A stretch of DNA of 64,000 bases from Anaerolineae bacterium. GTDB lineage: Bacteria > Chloroflexota > Anaerolineae > Anaerolineales > UBA4823. Below are positions 17,056 to 26,327 of this stretch, piece after piece. A model generated the notes under the pieces. That model ran no database searches and was not told the DNA's origin. It saw nothing but the letters and a program-made list of their open reading frames with translations. The first letter of the stretch is position 1. Each line of letters begins with the position of its first letter. The stretch is taken from the NCBI GenBank assembly GCA_003327455.1, contig QOQU01000013.1, positions 1-64,000 on the forward strand, written 5' to 3'. Made by a program: the position numbers and the translations under genes.

Positions 17056-18609
17056 ATGATGAGCAATGAGGCATTGCTTGGAATTGATGTCGGCACTCAG
17101 GGGGTAAAAGCTTCTATAGTTAGTTTGGAAGGCAATGTTCTTGCCCATTCGTTTGAACCGTATGAAACCGATTATCCACGCTCAGGTTGGGTAGAGCATA
17201 ATATGGAAAGAAACTGGTGGCAGGGTTCGGTCGCTGCCATCTGCAAAGCCTTACAACAGTGCCCCTTGAAACCAATCAACCTCCTTGGTATTGGGGTTTG
17301 TGGGTTATATCCTGCTCTTGGTCCAACCGACGCAACAGGGCGATCTCTATCGGGCGCGATTTTATACTCCGATAGTCGCGCCTATGCAGAAGTAGAAGAA
17401 ATCAATCAACGATATAATCTACGACTATCCTGTGAGGAATTAACCCCTAAGCTGCTATGGTTCTTAAGAAATGAGCCTGAGAAAGCTCGCAAAATGCAAA
17501 TGTTTTTTGATGCTCCTCACTACCTCATTTATAAATTAAGCGGAGCTTATGTAACAGATACCATAACCGCCGGTCTATATGGAGCAATCTTTGAAGCTCC
17601 AGATGCAAGCTGGCGAGAAGACGTCTGCAAGGAGCTAGACATTCCCCTTAACATCCTTCCAAAGGTGTACCCGCCAGCTACTCTTGTAGGAAACGTGACT
17701 TCCCAAGCATCAAAAGAGACAGGGTTAGCAGAAGGAACACCGGTGATTGCCGGAATGCCCGATTTATTCGGCTCGATGCTCAGTGCGGGGGTAACACAAA
17801 CCGATGAAGCCATTGTCTATTATGGTTCCGCAGGTGTGATGCCGGTTATGAAGGATAGCGCTCTCAATGCGGCCTTTAAGCCATTTCCAGTTGCTGAACG
17901 GGGTGGTAAAGTCCAGGAAGGATATTTATATGACTACCCGGCCTATTGTCTCTCCATTGGTGAAAGTGTTCGCTGGTTTACCGATCAATTTGGGGAAAAA
18001 GAATCTTTGCAGTATAAAAAAGAAGGCGATCCCAATCCTTATGCTCGCTTGGATAATCTAGCCCAAAATGTCCCTGCCGGTTGCGAAGGACTCACATTTT
18101 TACCCTATCTTTACGGACAGAGAAGTCCGGTTGACAATCCTTTTGCCTGCGGTGTTTTTTTTGGCATCCGAGCTTTTCATCAAAAAGCGCATTTTTATCG
18201 CGCTTTGCTTGAAGCATGGGGTTATTCTATCCGTTATGGGCTTGAGTGTGCCTACCCAAACGGTTATTCCTTTCGCCGATTGGTCGCCACAGGTGGAGGG
18301 GCAAAAAGTCGCTTGTGGCGACAAATTGTCTCTGATATTATTGGTATTGACCAGGATTACGTCCCTCATGCGGAAGGTACTATCGGAGCAGCGTATGTAG
18401 CTGGTCTGGCGTTAGGGATCTTCAAGGATTTCAAAAATCTGCTCCAAAATTGGGTCACTATACAGGAAACAACATTTGTAGACGAGAACAGGCGCCCTGA
18501 CTATGAGCGCAGTTATCATGCCTTTCGGGTCCTGCATGAGGAATTAAAAAACACGTTTTATACATACGATAAAGTTCTGCATCAGACAGGAGAAAAAATT
18601 CATGTTTGA
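17056..18609 (+). CDS. FGGY family carbohydrate kinase 1
   Basis: A 517-residue sugar kinase of the xylulokinase/ribulokinase superfamily. The N-terminal phosphate loop is GIDVGTQGVKASIVSLEG. The substrate-side motif YSDSRA replaces the usual W-D-R. The C-terminal ATP region contains TGGGAKSRLWRQIVSDI and EGTIGAAYVAG. FGGY kinases phosphorylate pentoses, hexoses, tetritols or cyclitols. The substrate here cannot be read from sequence. It has a close paralogue in the second GntR operon (30684-32201) sharing the YSD.RA motif and the same overall length. It sits directly after the ECF T gene and overlaps the next gene by 8 bases, so it probably phosphorylates the imported compound or a product of it. 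Confidence 0.88.
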   Translation: MMSNEALLGIDVGTQGVKASIVSLEGNVLAHSFEPYETDYPRSGWVEHNMERNWWQGSVAAICKALQQCPLKPINLLGIGVCGLYPALGPTDATGRSLSGAILYSDSRAYAEVEEINQRYNLRLSCEELTPKLLWFLRNEPEKARKMQMFFDAPHYLIYKLSGAYVTDTITAGLYGAIFEAPDASWREDVCKELDIPLNILPKVYPPATLVGNVTSQASKETGLAEGTPVIAGMPDLFGSMLSAGVTQTDEAIVYYGSAGVMPVMKDSALNAAFKPFPVAERGGKVQEGYLYDYPAYCLSIGESVRWFTDQFGEKESLQYKKEGDPNPYARLDNLAQNVPAGCEGLTFLPYLYGQRSPVDNPFACGVFFGIRAFHQKAHFYRALLEAWGYSIRYGLECAYPNGYSFRRLVATGGGAKSRLWRQIVSDIIGIDQDYVPHAEGTIGAAYVAGLALGIFKDFKNLLQNWVTIQETTFVDENRRPDYERSYHAFRVLHEELKNTFYTYDKVLHQTGEKIHV

Positions 18610-19897
18610 CCATATCTCTAAAGATGATTTAGAAGCTGGCTGGAAAGCCTTAGGAGGCGGAGGAGTTGGATCGGCGATTCCCATCGTTGTTTCTCATGGC
18701 GAAGGGTCAATCCTATATGATCTTGATGGGAAAGCATATATTGATTGCACATCCCAGGCATGGAGTTTAAGTGTTGGGTATTCCCATCCAAAAGTCATTT
18801 CGGCGGTTACCGAACAAATCAAAAAATTCACTCATATCCGGACAAGTTTTGGAACGATCCCAAAATTGCTGTTGTCGAAAAAGCTCGCTGAACTCGCGCC
18901 AGGAAATCTAAAGAAAGTAACCTACGCACTGTCTGGATCGGATGCCAACGAAGGGGCTGTAAAATTGGCTTTGCGTAATCGTGACGGTAACACTTTTGTT
19001 ACCTTGATGGATGCCTACCATGGTCGTTCTCTGGCGATGATTAACTTTAGCTGGCCTCATCCCAATAATCGTTTTACAGCTTTCTGCCCACCAATTATCC
19101 GAATTCCGCAAGCCTATTGTTACCGTTGCCCACTTAAACTTGAGTACCCTTCTTGCCAGCTAGCCTGTGTAGAGCTTGCCAGGGATATTATTCTCCGCGC
19201 CGCGCCGGAACCCCCCCTGGCTTTGATGATGGAACCTTTTCAGGGCAATGGTGGAATGATTTGTTTTCCGCCTGAGTATTTCAAAGCTATCCGTCGTCTA
19301 TGCGATGAACTGAACATGCTCCTCATTTTTGATGAAATCCAAACCGGCTTTGGTCGCCTGGGAACCTGGTTTGCAGCCGATTACTATCAGGTAACCCCCG
19401 ATATTCTCGTTTTTGGCAAAGGTGTCGGAGGTGGCTTTCCCTTATTTGGAGTGATCTACGATCAGAACCTCAAAGGTTTTATGCCGGGGGATCACTCATA
19501 TACCTTTGCCCATTTCCCGGTTTCAATGAGTGCTGCCCTGGCAACCATTCAGGTGATCGAAGAAGAGAATCTGTTCGAGAATGTGCGCAATGTTGGCAGT
19601 TTTATCGCTCAAAGACTAAGAGAACTGCAGCAATCCTACGAAATCATTGGGGATGTGCGTGCAATCGGGTTGATGATCGGGGTAGAACTCGTGAAAGACC
19701 GAAAAACCAAACAGCCTGCTCGGCAAGAAGCTGAAAGGTTTGTTTCTGAAGGATTAAGACGGGGAGTCATCTTTGGCGAATCAAGATACATGGGTTTGGG
19801 AAATATTATCAAAATCAAACCTCCCCTGGTGATCACCCAATCGGAAGCCGAAAAAGTAATGGAAGTTTTTGAAGACATCTTGAAAACTTTTTGTTAA
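18602..19897 (+). CDS. Class III PLP-dependent aminotransferase
   Basis: A 431-residue omega-aminotransferase of the GABA/acetylornithine/glutamate-semialdehyde group. Motifs include SGSDANEGAVKLAL for PLP phosphate binding, DEIQTGFGRLG with the cofactor Asp, and the Schiff-base Lys273 in FGKGVGGGFP. It is preceded by CAGGAG and overlaps the kinase gene by 8 bases. A short Cys-containing insertion, CYRCPLKLEYPSCQLAC (about residues 176-192), resembles one seen in some 4-aminobutyrate or 2,2-dialkylglycine-type aminotransferases. The amine acceptor and donor are unknown. In this operon it may remove an amino group from a primary-amine-bearing intermediate. Confidence 0.87.
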   Translation: MFDHISKDDLEAGWKALGGGGVGSAIPIVVSHGEGSILYDLDGKAYIDCTSQAWSLSVGYSHPKVISAVTEQIKKFTHIRTSFGTIPKLLLSKKLAELAPGNLKKVTYALSGSDANEGAVKLALRNRDGNTFVTLMDAYHGRSLAMINFSWPHPNNRFTAFCPPIIRIPQAYCYRCPLKLEYPSCQLACVELARDIILRAAPEPPLALMMEPFQGNGGMICFPPEYFKAIRRLCDELNMLLIFDEIQTGFGRLGTWFAADYYQVTPDILVFGKGVGGGFPLFGVIYDQNLKGFMPGDHSYTFAHFPVSMSAALATIQVIEEENLFENVRNVGSFIAQRLRELQQSYEIIGDVRAIGLMIGVELVKDRKTKQPARQEAERFVSEGLRRGVIFGESRYMGLGNIIKIKPPLVITQSEAEKVMEVFEDILKTFC

Positions 19898-19926
19898 GCT
19901 ACCCTGGCAAAATCAGAGGTTAAACG

Positions 19927-20967
19927 ATGGTCAGTCAATTTGAAAAAGAAATCTACCAACAACCAGATGTACTTGCTCATTTCCTTGATCAAAGAATCAG
20001 CGACATCAAAGCTATCACGACCTTTCTCCGCCAATATCAACCTCAGTTTGTCCTTGTCGCCGCCCGCGGAACATCGGACAACGCAGCGATCTATGCAAAA
20101 TACCTTCTCAGCGCGTTCTTGAGAATCCCGGTTGGGCTTGCCATTCCTTCACTTTACACGTTATACAGGCAACCGCCGCAAATGCGCCAGGGGCTGGTGA
20201 TTGGGATTTCCCAATCCGGTGAATCGCCAGATGTCCTGGCTGTTCTGGAAGAAGCGAAAAGACAAAAGACACCGACTCTGGCAATTGTCAATCGAATTGA
20301 CTCGCCACTAGCCGGGTTTGCTGACTTGCTATTGCCCTTAGATTGCGGCGAAGAAAAAGCAGTAGCAGCCAGTAAGACTCACACAGCTCAATTACTGGCG
20401 ATAGCAACGCTCGTGGCAATGTGGCTGGATGAAAACCAGATGCTCAATGACTTATCTCCAATCCCCCAATATATCCACCAAGTTCTTCAAGTGCATGAAC
20501 GAGTAAGAGAAATCGCCGAACAAATTAAGCATCACAATCGTTTGCTGATTGTTGGCAGAGGCTATACGCACTGCACTACCCATGAAATTGCCCTAAAAAT
20601 AAAAGAACTTGCCTATATCAGCGCCGATCCATATTCGGCAGCCGATTTCAAGCATGGACCCATTGCTTTAGTAGAAGAAGGGTTTCCGCTCATAGCCATT
20701 GCCCCTGAGGGAAAAACCTTTGAGACAATGAAGACATTAATCCAGGAAGTTCAACAGCTCGGGGCGGATACGATTATCGTCAGTAATCATCTGGCTTTTT
20801 CAAAGCATCATCCTAGATTTTTGCCTTTACCGACTGAATTGCCAGAATGGTTATCGCCGATTGTCGCAGTCGTTCCAGGACAATTGCTTGCCCTTTGTCT
20901 AACCATTGCGCGCGGCAATGACCCAGACCAGCCGCGTAGCCTCAAAAAAGTAACTCGCACACTATAG
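19927..20967 (+). CDS. GlmS isomerase-like double SIS domain protein
   Basis: 346 residues with two tandem SIS (sugar isomerase) domains (about 30-170 and 190-335), like the C-terminal half of glucosamine-6-phosphate synthase but without the N-terminal glutaminase domain. Motifs are AARGTSDNA, ISQSGESPD, GRGYTHCTTHEIALKIKE and FKHGPIAL. Stand-alone relatives include amino-sugar deaminase/isomerases such as AgaS, FrlB and NagB-II, which act on ketosamine or amino-sugar phosphates. It therefore fits a step after the FGGY kinase: isomerising or deaminating a phosphorylated amino sugar. It lies 29 bases after the aminotransferase gene and 7 bases before the deacylase. Confidence 0.85.
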   Translation: MVSQFEKEIYQQPDVLAHFLDQRISDIKAITTFLRQYQPQFVLVAARGTSDNAAIYAKYLLSAFLRIPVGLAIPSLYTLYRQPPQMRQGLVIGISQSGESPDVLAVLEEAKRQKTPTLAIVNRIDSPLAGFADLLLPLDCGEEKAVAASKTHTAQLLAIATLVAMWLDENQMLNDLSPIPQYIHQVLQVHERVREIAEQIKHHNRLLIVGRGYTHCTTHEIALKIKELAYISADPYSAADFKHGPIALVEEGFPLIAIAPEGKTFETMKTLIQEVQQLGADTIIVSNHLAFSKHHPRFLPLPTELPEWLSPIVAVVPGQLLALCLTIARGNDPDQPRSLKKVTRTL

Positions 20968-20974
20968 GAGTCAA

Positions 20975-22252
20975 ATGACTCTTCTGCCTTTACATAATTT
21001 CTTTCAAACCAAACTGCTCGAGCAGCGAGCGCAAATCACCCAGTTAATTTCTGACCTGGTCAGAATCCCGTCTGTCAACGACGAAAGTCGGGTTCAAGCT
21101 TATATCGAATCATTTCTCGATCAATATGATTTACAAATAGATAGCTGGGAGCCAAGCATAAAAGAGTTATGCCGACACCCAGCTTTTGTTCCTGTGGATT
21201 ACGGATATGCTAATCGAAAAAATATGGTCGTCATCCTTAAGGGCTTGGGAGGAGGACCATCGCTTACGCTCAATGGGCATATGGACGTAGTTCCATCTGA
21301 TCCAACGGCAACGTGGAAACATGCCGATCCGTTTAGCGGCAAGATTGAAAACAACCGCGTCTATGGCCGAGGTTCAGTAGATATGAAAGCCGGATTGGCT
21401 ATTATGATGATCATTGCCAAAGTTCTAAGAGAATTACTGATCCAGCTTAAGGGGGATTTACAGCTCCAATTTGTGGTAGATGAAGAGAACGGCGGCAATG
21501 GCACTTTGGCCTGCATAACGCGTGGCTACCGAAGTGACGCCACGATCTTTTTAGAACCCACAAGCCCTAATTATCTGGTTGTCTCATCTCGCGGAGCCCA
21601 CTTTTTTCGGATTAGCGTACCCGGCGTAGAGGGTGGAATTGAATATCAATATTTGCTACCCAATGCTATTGAAAAGGCTGCTCTCATCATCAAGGCGGTG
21701 CAACACTATGCCTTATGGCGCGCATCGCAAGCCAATTCACCTTTATATGAACACGATCCTACGAAAATTCCGGCTGCTATTTGTAAAATCCAGGCAGGGA
21801 ATTGGCCATCTACCCTTCCGGCAAAATGCATCCTGGAAGGCAGTATCGAATGTTTACCTGGCGAAGACATTGATCAAATCTGTGATCAATTTACTGCGTT
21901 TATCAAAGAAGTTGCTCGACATGATCCATGGATGCGAGATCATCCTCCCCAGGTCGAGTGGTTTGGACTTCGATACGAGGCGGGATTAACCGATCCGAAC
22001 CATCCCTTTGTCCAGACTCTATTGAAAGTAATCACAAAAACCCTGGGAGGTGCGCCTCAAGTGGTCGGCGGAGGTGGTTCTGATCTCCGCTTGCCAGTCT
22101 TATACGCTCAAAGTGCCAGCGTCCTGTTCGGGCCATCGGGTGGAGCAATTCATAGCACCGATGAGTTTGTTGACCTCGATTCGGTTATGGAAGTGTTGCA
22201 AGTGATTGGGAACTTTATCCTCGAATGGTGCCAGCTAGCAGACAATGAGTGA
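20975..22252 (+). CDS. M20 family metallopeptidase/deacylase (ArgE/DapE type)
   Basis: 425 residues with the dinuclear zinc site of the M20 family: NGHMDVVP (His102), GRGSVDMKAG (Asp136), the DEENGG acid pair (Glu170-Glu171) and a late IHSTDEFV histidine. The family removes acyl groups or cleaves peptide-like amides (acetylornithine deacetylase, succinyl-diaminopimelate desuccinylase, carboxypeptidases). In this operon it would suit removal of an N-acyl group from an amino compound, exposing the amine for the aminotransferases or SIS enzymes; that is inference. ATG 20975 follows TAGGAG. The 3-prime end overlaps the next gene by 8 bases. Confidence 0.87.
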   Translation: MTLLPLHNFFQTKLLEQRAQITQLISDLVRIPSVNDESRVQAYIESFLDQYDLQIDSWEPSIKELCRHPAFVPVDYGYANRKNMVVILKGLGGGPSLTLNGHMDVVPSDPTATWKHADPFSGKIENNRVYGRGSVDMKAGLAIMMIIAKVLRELLIQLKGDLQLQFVVDEENGGNGTLACITRGYRSDATIFLEPTSPNYLVVSSRGAHFFRISVPGVEGGIEYQYLLPNAIEKAALIIKAVQHYALWRASQANSPLYEHDPTKIPAAICKIQAGNWPSTLPAKCILEGSIECLPGEDIDQICDQFTAFIKEVARHDPWMRDHPPQVEWFGLRYEAGLTDPNHPFVQTLLKVITKTLGGAPQVVGGGGSDLRLPVLYAQSASVLFGPSGGAIHSTDEFVDLDSVMEVLQVIGNFILEWCQLADNE

Positions 22253-22865
22253 GCAAGATATCTTATCCATTGGTCGGCAACTGCTTGAGAAGGAAAGTGC
22301 CGCGATTCTATCTTTAGCCACCATGCTGGATCAGTCTTTCCTCCAAGCAGTAAACTATCTGGTCAATTGCGAAGGACATGTGATTGCTTCGGGTGTTGGA
22401 ACGACCGGAATGATTGCTCGTCGCTTTGCTCATCTGCTTTGTAATGTGGGTTGCCCGGCTCTATTTCTTCATTCTGGCGACAGCTTACATGGCAGCTCAG
22501 GAGCTGTGCGGAGTAAGGATATCCTTGTCCTTCTTTCAAAATCGGGAGAAACAATCGAAACAATCCAACTAGCAAAAATTGTCTATGAACGTCATGTCCC
22601 AATCATTGCAATTACTGCCCGTCCTGAATCCACACTTGGAAAACTAAGTACCGTTGTGTTAAAAGTACAGGCGCCCGACGACATCGATCCATACAATGGC
22701 TTGATGGGGGTCGGCAGCTCTTTAGTTAGTGCAGCAATGTGTGATGCGTTGGTCTTTGCAGTATGGCATTGCAAGGGAATGACTACTCAGGATTTCTTTC
22801 AGGGGCATCCTGGAGGTATCATCGCTCATCTTAGCCATCCAAAGCCTCCTGATTTAACTGCTTAA
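22245..22865 (+). CDS. Small SIS domain sugar-phosphate isomerase 1
   Basis: 206 residues forming a single SIS domain of the KdsD/GutQ type, lacking the CBS domains of arabinose-5-phosphate isomerase. Motifs: GVGTTGMIARRFAH, GDSLHGSSG, LSKSGETIE and a C-terminal HPGG. A clear paralogue lies on the opposite strand at 26328-26951 (shared RFAH, LHG, HPGG). Likely activity is aldose-ketose isomerisation of a sugar phosphate, or an etherase/isomerase role as in MurQ-like and HxlB-like relatives. It is the last gene of the plus-strand operon. Its stop codon overlaps that of the convergent E2 gene by 4 bases, leaving no room for a terminator. Confidence 0.83.
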   Translation: MSEQDILSIGRQLLEKESAAILSLATMLDQSFLQAVNYLVNCEGHVIASGVGTTGMIARRFAHLLCNVGCPALFLHSGDSLHGSSGAVRSKDILVLLSKSGETIETIQLAKIVYERHVPIIAITARPESTLGKLSTVVLKVQAPDDIDPYNGLMGVGSSLVSAAMCDALVFAVWHCKGMTTQDFFQGHPGGIIAHLSHPKPPDLTA

Positions 22866-24211
22866 TCCTCCTCACCCAGGCTTTCAATTAACCAGCTCAT
22901 TGGATCTTCGATAAGTCGTTTGATTTCTTGTAAAAACCTCGCGGCTGGAGCACCATCCACCAGGCGGTGATCAAAAACCAGAGATAAAATCACCACTGAG
23001 CGAATGGCAATCTCATTATGATAAGGCACAACCCTTTCTCCAATTCGGCCTATGCCCAGAATGGCGACTTCAGGGTAGTTGATGATCGGAGTAAACACAT
23101 CGATATCATAATTGCCCAGATTGGTTATTGTAAACGTACTCCCTTGTAAATCATCGGGAGAAATATTTCCTTGCCGGGCAGCATTGGCTAATTCTCGAAT
23201 TCTCTCTGCAAATCTTCTTAAAGATAACTTTTCTGCACCTCTGATCACCGGCACCATTAAGCCTCGTTCTGTATCTACAGCAATTCCTAGATTCACGGTA
23301 TGGTACACCTCGATGAATTCTTGCTGAAAACGTGCATTCATATAGGGATACTTAAGTAATGCCGTTGTGACCATCTTGCCAATTAAGTCAAGATAGCCTG
23401 GAGAAAAACCCCATAAACCCTCATAGCGGTCTCTTAACCTGGAGCGTAGTAATACCAGTTCACTTGCATCAACTTCCATCGTCAGGGTCACTCTGGCTGT
23501 TGCAAGTACACTTGTACGCATGTGTTCAGCAATTACTGCCCTTACTCCCTTTAAGGGTACTCTTTCAACCGAAATTGCTTCGCTTGCTTCAGAATCAGTT
23601 GCTTTTTGAGCCTTCTTTAGCACCTCGAGAATATCTTCTTTCTTAATCCTTTCCTTATCGATCGCCAGAGAGTCGATGTTTAAGCCAGCCTCTTGAGCAA
23701 GCTTTTGAGCTAATGGTGTCAGTTTAGGCTTCCTATTTGCAGCGCTTAATACGTCCTTTTCAATAATCCGTTTTCCACCAGCCCCAGTGGGAATGATATT
23801 CTCCAAAGGAATGTTCCTCTCACGGGCTGTTCGGCGCGCGCGCGGAGAAACGAAGATCCTGGTCTGTGTATCTTCAGAAGGGTTTTTCATTTCAACGCTT
23901 TCTGCGTCTGGCAGTTTCTTGAGCGATTCAATGGATAGACCGGAATTTTGCTCGTTGGATGAAAACTGTTCATCTTCCTTGCCAATGAGAGCAACCACGG
24001 TCAGGATGGGTATTACATCTCCTTCTTTATACGGACCGCGGTGTAGAATACCAGAAGCTGTTGCTTCCACAGTGAAAATCGCCTTGTCGGTTTCAACCCG
24101 TAATAGTTCATCACCCGTTTGGACAGACATCCCATCAGCCGCTAACCATTCAACAATGGTTACTTCTTCCACTGTCTGCCCAAATTTTGGAATGAAGACC
24201 TCTTCTGCCAT
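22862..24211 (-). CDS. 2-oxoacid dehydrogenase E2 (dihydrolipoyl acyltransferase)
   Basis: 449 residues. An N-terminal lipoyl domain (1-78) carries the lipoylated lysine Lys43 in ETDKA. Two peripheral-subunit-binding-like segments follow (about 118-155 and 163-200; VSPRARRTARE and TPLAQKLAQEAG). The C-terminal catalytic acyltransferase domain (about 215-449) contains the DHRLVDGAPAA active-site motif. It transfers the acyl group from E1 to CoA. The start codon overlaps the stop of the E1 gene, so the two are coupled. No E3 (dihydrolipoamide dehydrogenase) gene is in the cluster, so E3 must be supplied from elsewhere. Acyl specificity (pyruvate, acetoin-derived or branched-chain) cannot be read with confidence. 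Confidence 0.9.
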   Translation of the reverse strand: MAEEVFIPKFGQTVEEVTIVEWLAADGMSVQTGDELLRVETDKAIFTVEATASGILHRGPYKEGDVIPILTVVALIGKEDEQFSSNEQNSGLSIESLKKLPDAESVEMKNPSEDTQTRIFVSPRARRTARERNIPLENIIPTGAGGKRIIEKDVLSAANRKPKLTPLAQKLAQEAGLNIDSLAIDKERIKKEDILEVLKKAQKATDSEASEAISVERVPLKGVRAVIAEHMRTSVLATARVTLTMEVDASELVLLRSRLRDRYEGLWGFSPGYLDLIGKMVTTALLKYPYMNARFQQEFIEVYHTVNLGIAVDTERGLMVPVIRGAEKLSLRRFAERIRELANAARQGNISPDDLQGSTFTITNLGNYDIDVFTPIINYPEVAILGIGRIGERVVPYHNEIAIRSVVILSLVFDHRLVDGAPAARFLQEIKRLIEDPMSWLIESLGEED

Positions 24212-26301
24212 TATTCCAGTACCTTTCTACAAGCCTGACAGATGCGCTCAACATTTGGGATTGCCTGGTCTTCAAGAATTTCAGCGCGGGGGACTGGAAC
24301 GTTACGCGCCGCCACCCGGATCATCGGAGCATCCAAATAATCAAAAGCCAGCTCGTTGACTTGAGCCATGACCTCGTTAATAAAACTTGTGTTTTCATAG
24401 GCTTCCGTAACCCCAACAAACCTGCCCGTCTTTTTGACAGATTGAACAACCGTCTCAATATCCAGGGGTTTCAAACATCTTAAGTCAATTACTTCTACCT
24501 CAATGCCCTCTCTGGATAAGATCTCTGCCGCTTCAAGGGATTTAAGAACCATGCGAGAATAGGTAACAAGAGTAACGTGCTGTCCCTTACGTTTGATATC
24601 CGCAATTCCCAAAGGGATTAGATAGTCTTCTTCAGGAACAGGGCCTTTTTCCTTATAGAGCATTTTATGTTCGATGAACATAACCGGGTTATCATCCCGA
24701 ATGGCAGCTTTCAGTAAGCCCTTGACATCGTAGGGAGTCGCCGGCATGACAACATAAATGCCAGGAAAATGCGTCCAAAGAGCTTCCAAACTTTGAGAAT
24801 GATGAGCGGCAATCGCTCGCCCGGCTCCTCCTTCGGTGCGGATCACCAAGGGAACAATTGTCTTCCCACCAAACATATAGCGGTTTTTTGCCCCCTGGTT
24901 GGCAATTTGATCCATCGCTAAGGGTGTGAAATCCACATACATAATCTCGGCTACCGGACGCATCCCAGCCATAGCAGCACCAACCGCTGCCCCTCCAATC
25001 GTAGCTTCAGAGATTGGGGTATCGATAACCCGCCATTCTCCGAATTCATTTATCAAGCCACGCGTAGCTCCATAGGCACCACCGTATAATCCCACATCTT
25101 CTCCCAGGATAAATACTCGTTCATCTCGCAGCATTTCTTCACGGAGAGCCTCTTGAATGGCAGCAGCATAGGTAATTTGCCTGATAGACGAATCCGACCG
25201 AACTTTTTCTCTAAGCATGGCCTCATATTCTTGATCTTGAAGTGTGGTTTTCGGAGGAGCATAAACATCCGTATCCACCTCCTCAGGAGGCGGCTCAGGA
25301 GATTTTTCGCTAAACTGGAGCGCAGCGACTAATTTGCGATGGGCATTTTCTTCAATAGCTGTATTCTCTTCCGGTTTTAGCAAACCAGTTTCCAACATTT
25401 TAGATCGCAGGGTTAGAATCGGATCACGATCTTTCCAGTACTTTTCCTCTTCCTTTGTTCGATAGGCTCGCGGATCAGAATGGCTGTGACCGTAATATCG
25501 ATAAGTCTTGGCCTCGATCAGAGTAGGACCGAGACCTTTTCTTGCTCGCTCAACAGCCCTTGCCACTGCTCCTCGAACAGCTAAAACATCCATTCCATCC
25601 ACAACCTCGCCTGGTATTCCATAGGCAACAGCCCGGTCTGCAATATGTTCCAATTTACTCGCTTTTTTCCATGGAACAGACATCGCATATAGATTATTCT
25701 CAACAATAAAGATGACGGGCAAGTTCCAAAGACTGGACATGTTCAGGGCTTCATGGAAATTACCGGTATTCGATGCTCCATCACCAAAAAAGCATAAAAC
25801 CACCCGATCCGTTCCCATCAGTTTCTGAGCTAGAGCCGCTCCGACAGCCACGGGTATATTGCCGCCTACAATTCCGGTTGCCCCCAAGTTACCGTGACTC
25901 ACATCAGCAATATGCATTGACCCCCCTTTTCCTTTACAATACCCTGTAGCCTTTCCAAGCACCTCTGCCATCATCTTGTTATAATGCTCCTGTTTTGCTT
26001 CGGGGGATTTTGCAATTTTATCCCCATGAGCATGAGCATGCCCATGCCCACGGTGGGTACTGGTAATCAAATCATCATCTCTCAAGGCAGCAATTGCCCC
26101 AACTGCTACAGCCTCCTGACCCGCATAGAGGTGCGATGCCCCGCGTAAAACCCCTTTACTCAGTAAAGAGGCAATCTGATCTTCCAAAAGGCGGATCTCA
26201 ATCATCTGACGATAGTATTCTAATAATTCTTCGCGGCTAACCCCTTGCTCTTCCATCTGAGCCGTGATCTCTTCGAGCAGTCGGATTGTTTTTGTTTCCA
26301 T
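24211..26301 (-). CDS. Fused alpha-beta E1 component of 2-oxoacid dehydrogenase
   Basis: 696 residues combining E1-alpha (about 1-340) and E1-beta (about 372-696), normally two polypeptides. The alpha part has the thiamine-diphosphate motif GDGASNTGNF (173-182) closing with ENN (201-203), and a histidine-rich HRGHGHAHAHGDK loop (83-95). The beta part begins near RQITYAAAIQEAL, has GEDVGLYGGAYG, and ends in a transketolase C-terminal domain. The fusion is co-oriented and coupled to E2. Such enzymes decarboxylate pyruvate, branched-chain 2-oxoacids or acetoin. Within this island it may process the oxoacid end product of the pathway to an acyl-CoA. No strong ribosome site precedes ATG 26301. Confidence 0.9.
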   Translation of the reverse strand: METKTIRLLEEITAQMEEQGVSREELLEYYRQMIEIRLLEDQIASLLSKGVLRGASHLYAGQEAVAVGAIAALRDDDLITSTHRGHGHAHAHGDKIAKSPEAKQEHYNKMMAEVLGKATGYCKGKGGSMHIADVSHGNLGATGIVGGNIPVAVGAALAQKLMGTDRVVLCFFGDGASNTGNFHEALNMSSLWNLPVIFIVENNLYAMSVPWKKASKLEHIADRAVAYGIPGEVVDGMDVLAVRGAVARAVERARKGLGPTLIEAKTYRYYGHSHSDPRAYRTKEEEKYWKDRDPILTLRSKMLETGLLKPEENTAIEENAHRKLVAALQFSEKSPEPPPEEVDTDVYAPPKTTLQDQEYEAMLREKVRSDSSIRQITYAAAIQEALREEMLRDERVFILGEDVGLYGGAYGATRGLINEFGEWRVIDTPISEATIGGAAVGAAMAGMRPVAEIMYVDFTPLAMDQIANQGAKNRYMFGGKTIVPLVIRTEGGAGRAIAAHHSQSLEALWTHFPGIYVVMPATPYDVKGLLKAAIRDDNPVMFIEHKMLYKEKGPVPEEDYLIPLGIADIKRKGQHVTLVTYSRMVLKSLEAAEILSREGIEVEVIDLRCLKPLDIETVVQSVKKTGRFVGVTEAYENTSFINEVMAQVNELAFDYLDAPMIRVAARNVPVPRAEILEDQAIPNVERICQACRKVLE

Positions 26302-26327
26302 GACTTAAACCTCAATCTTCTTTTTAT

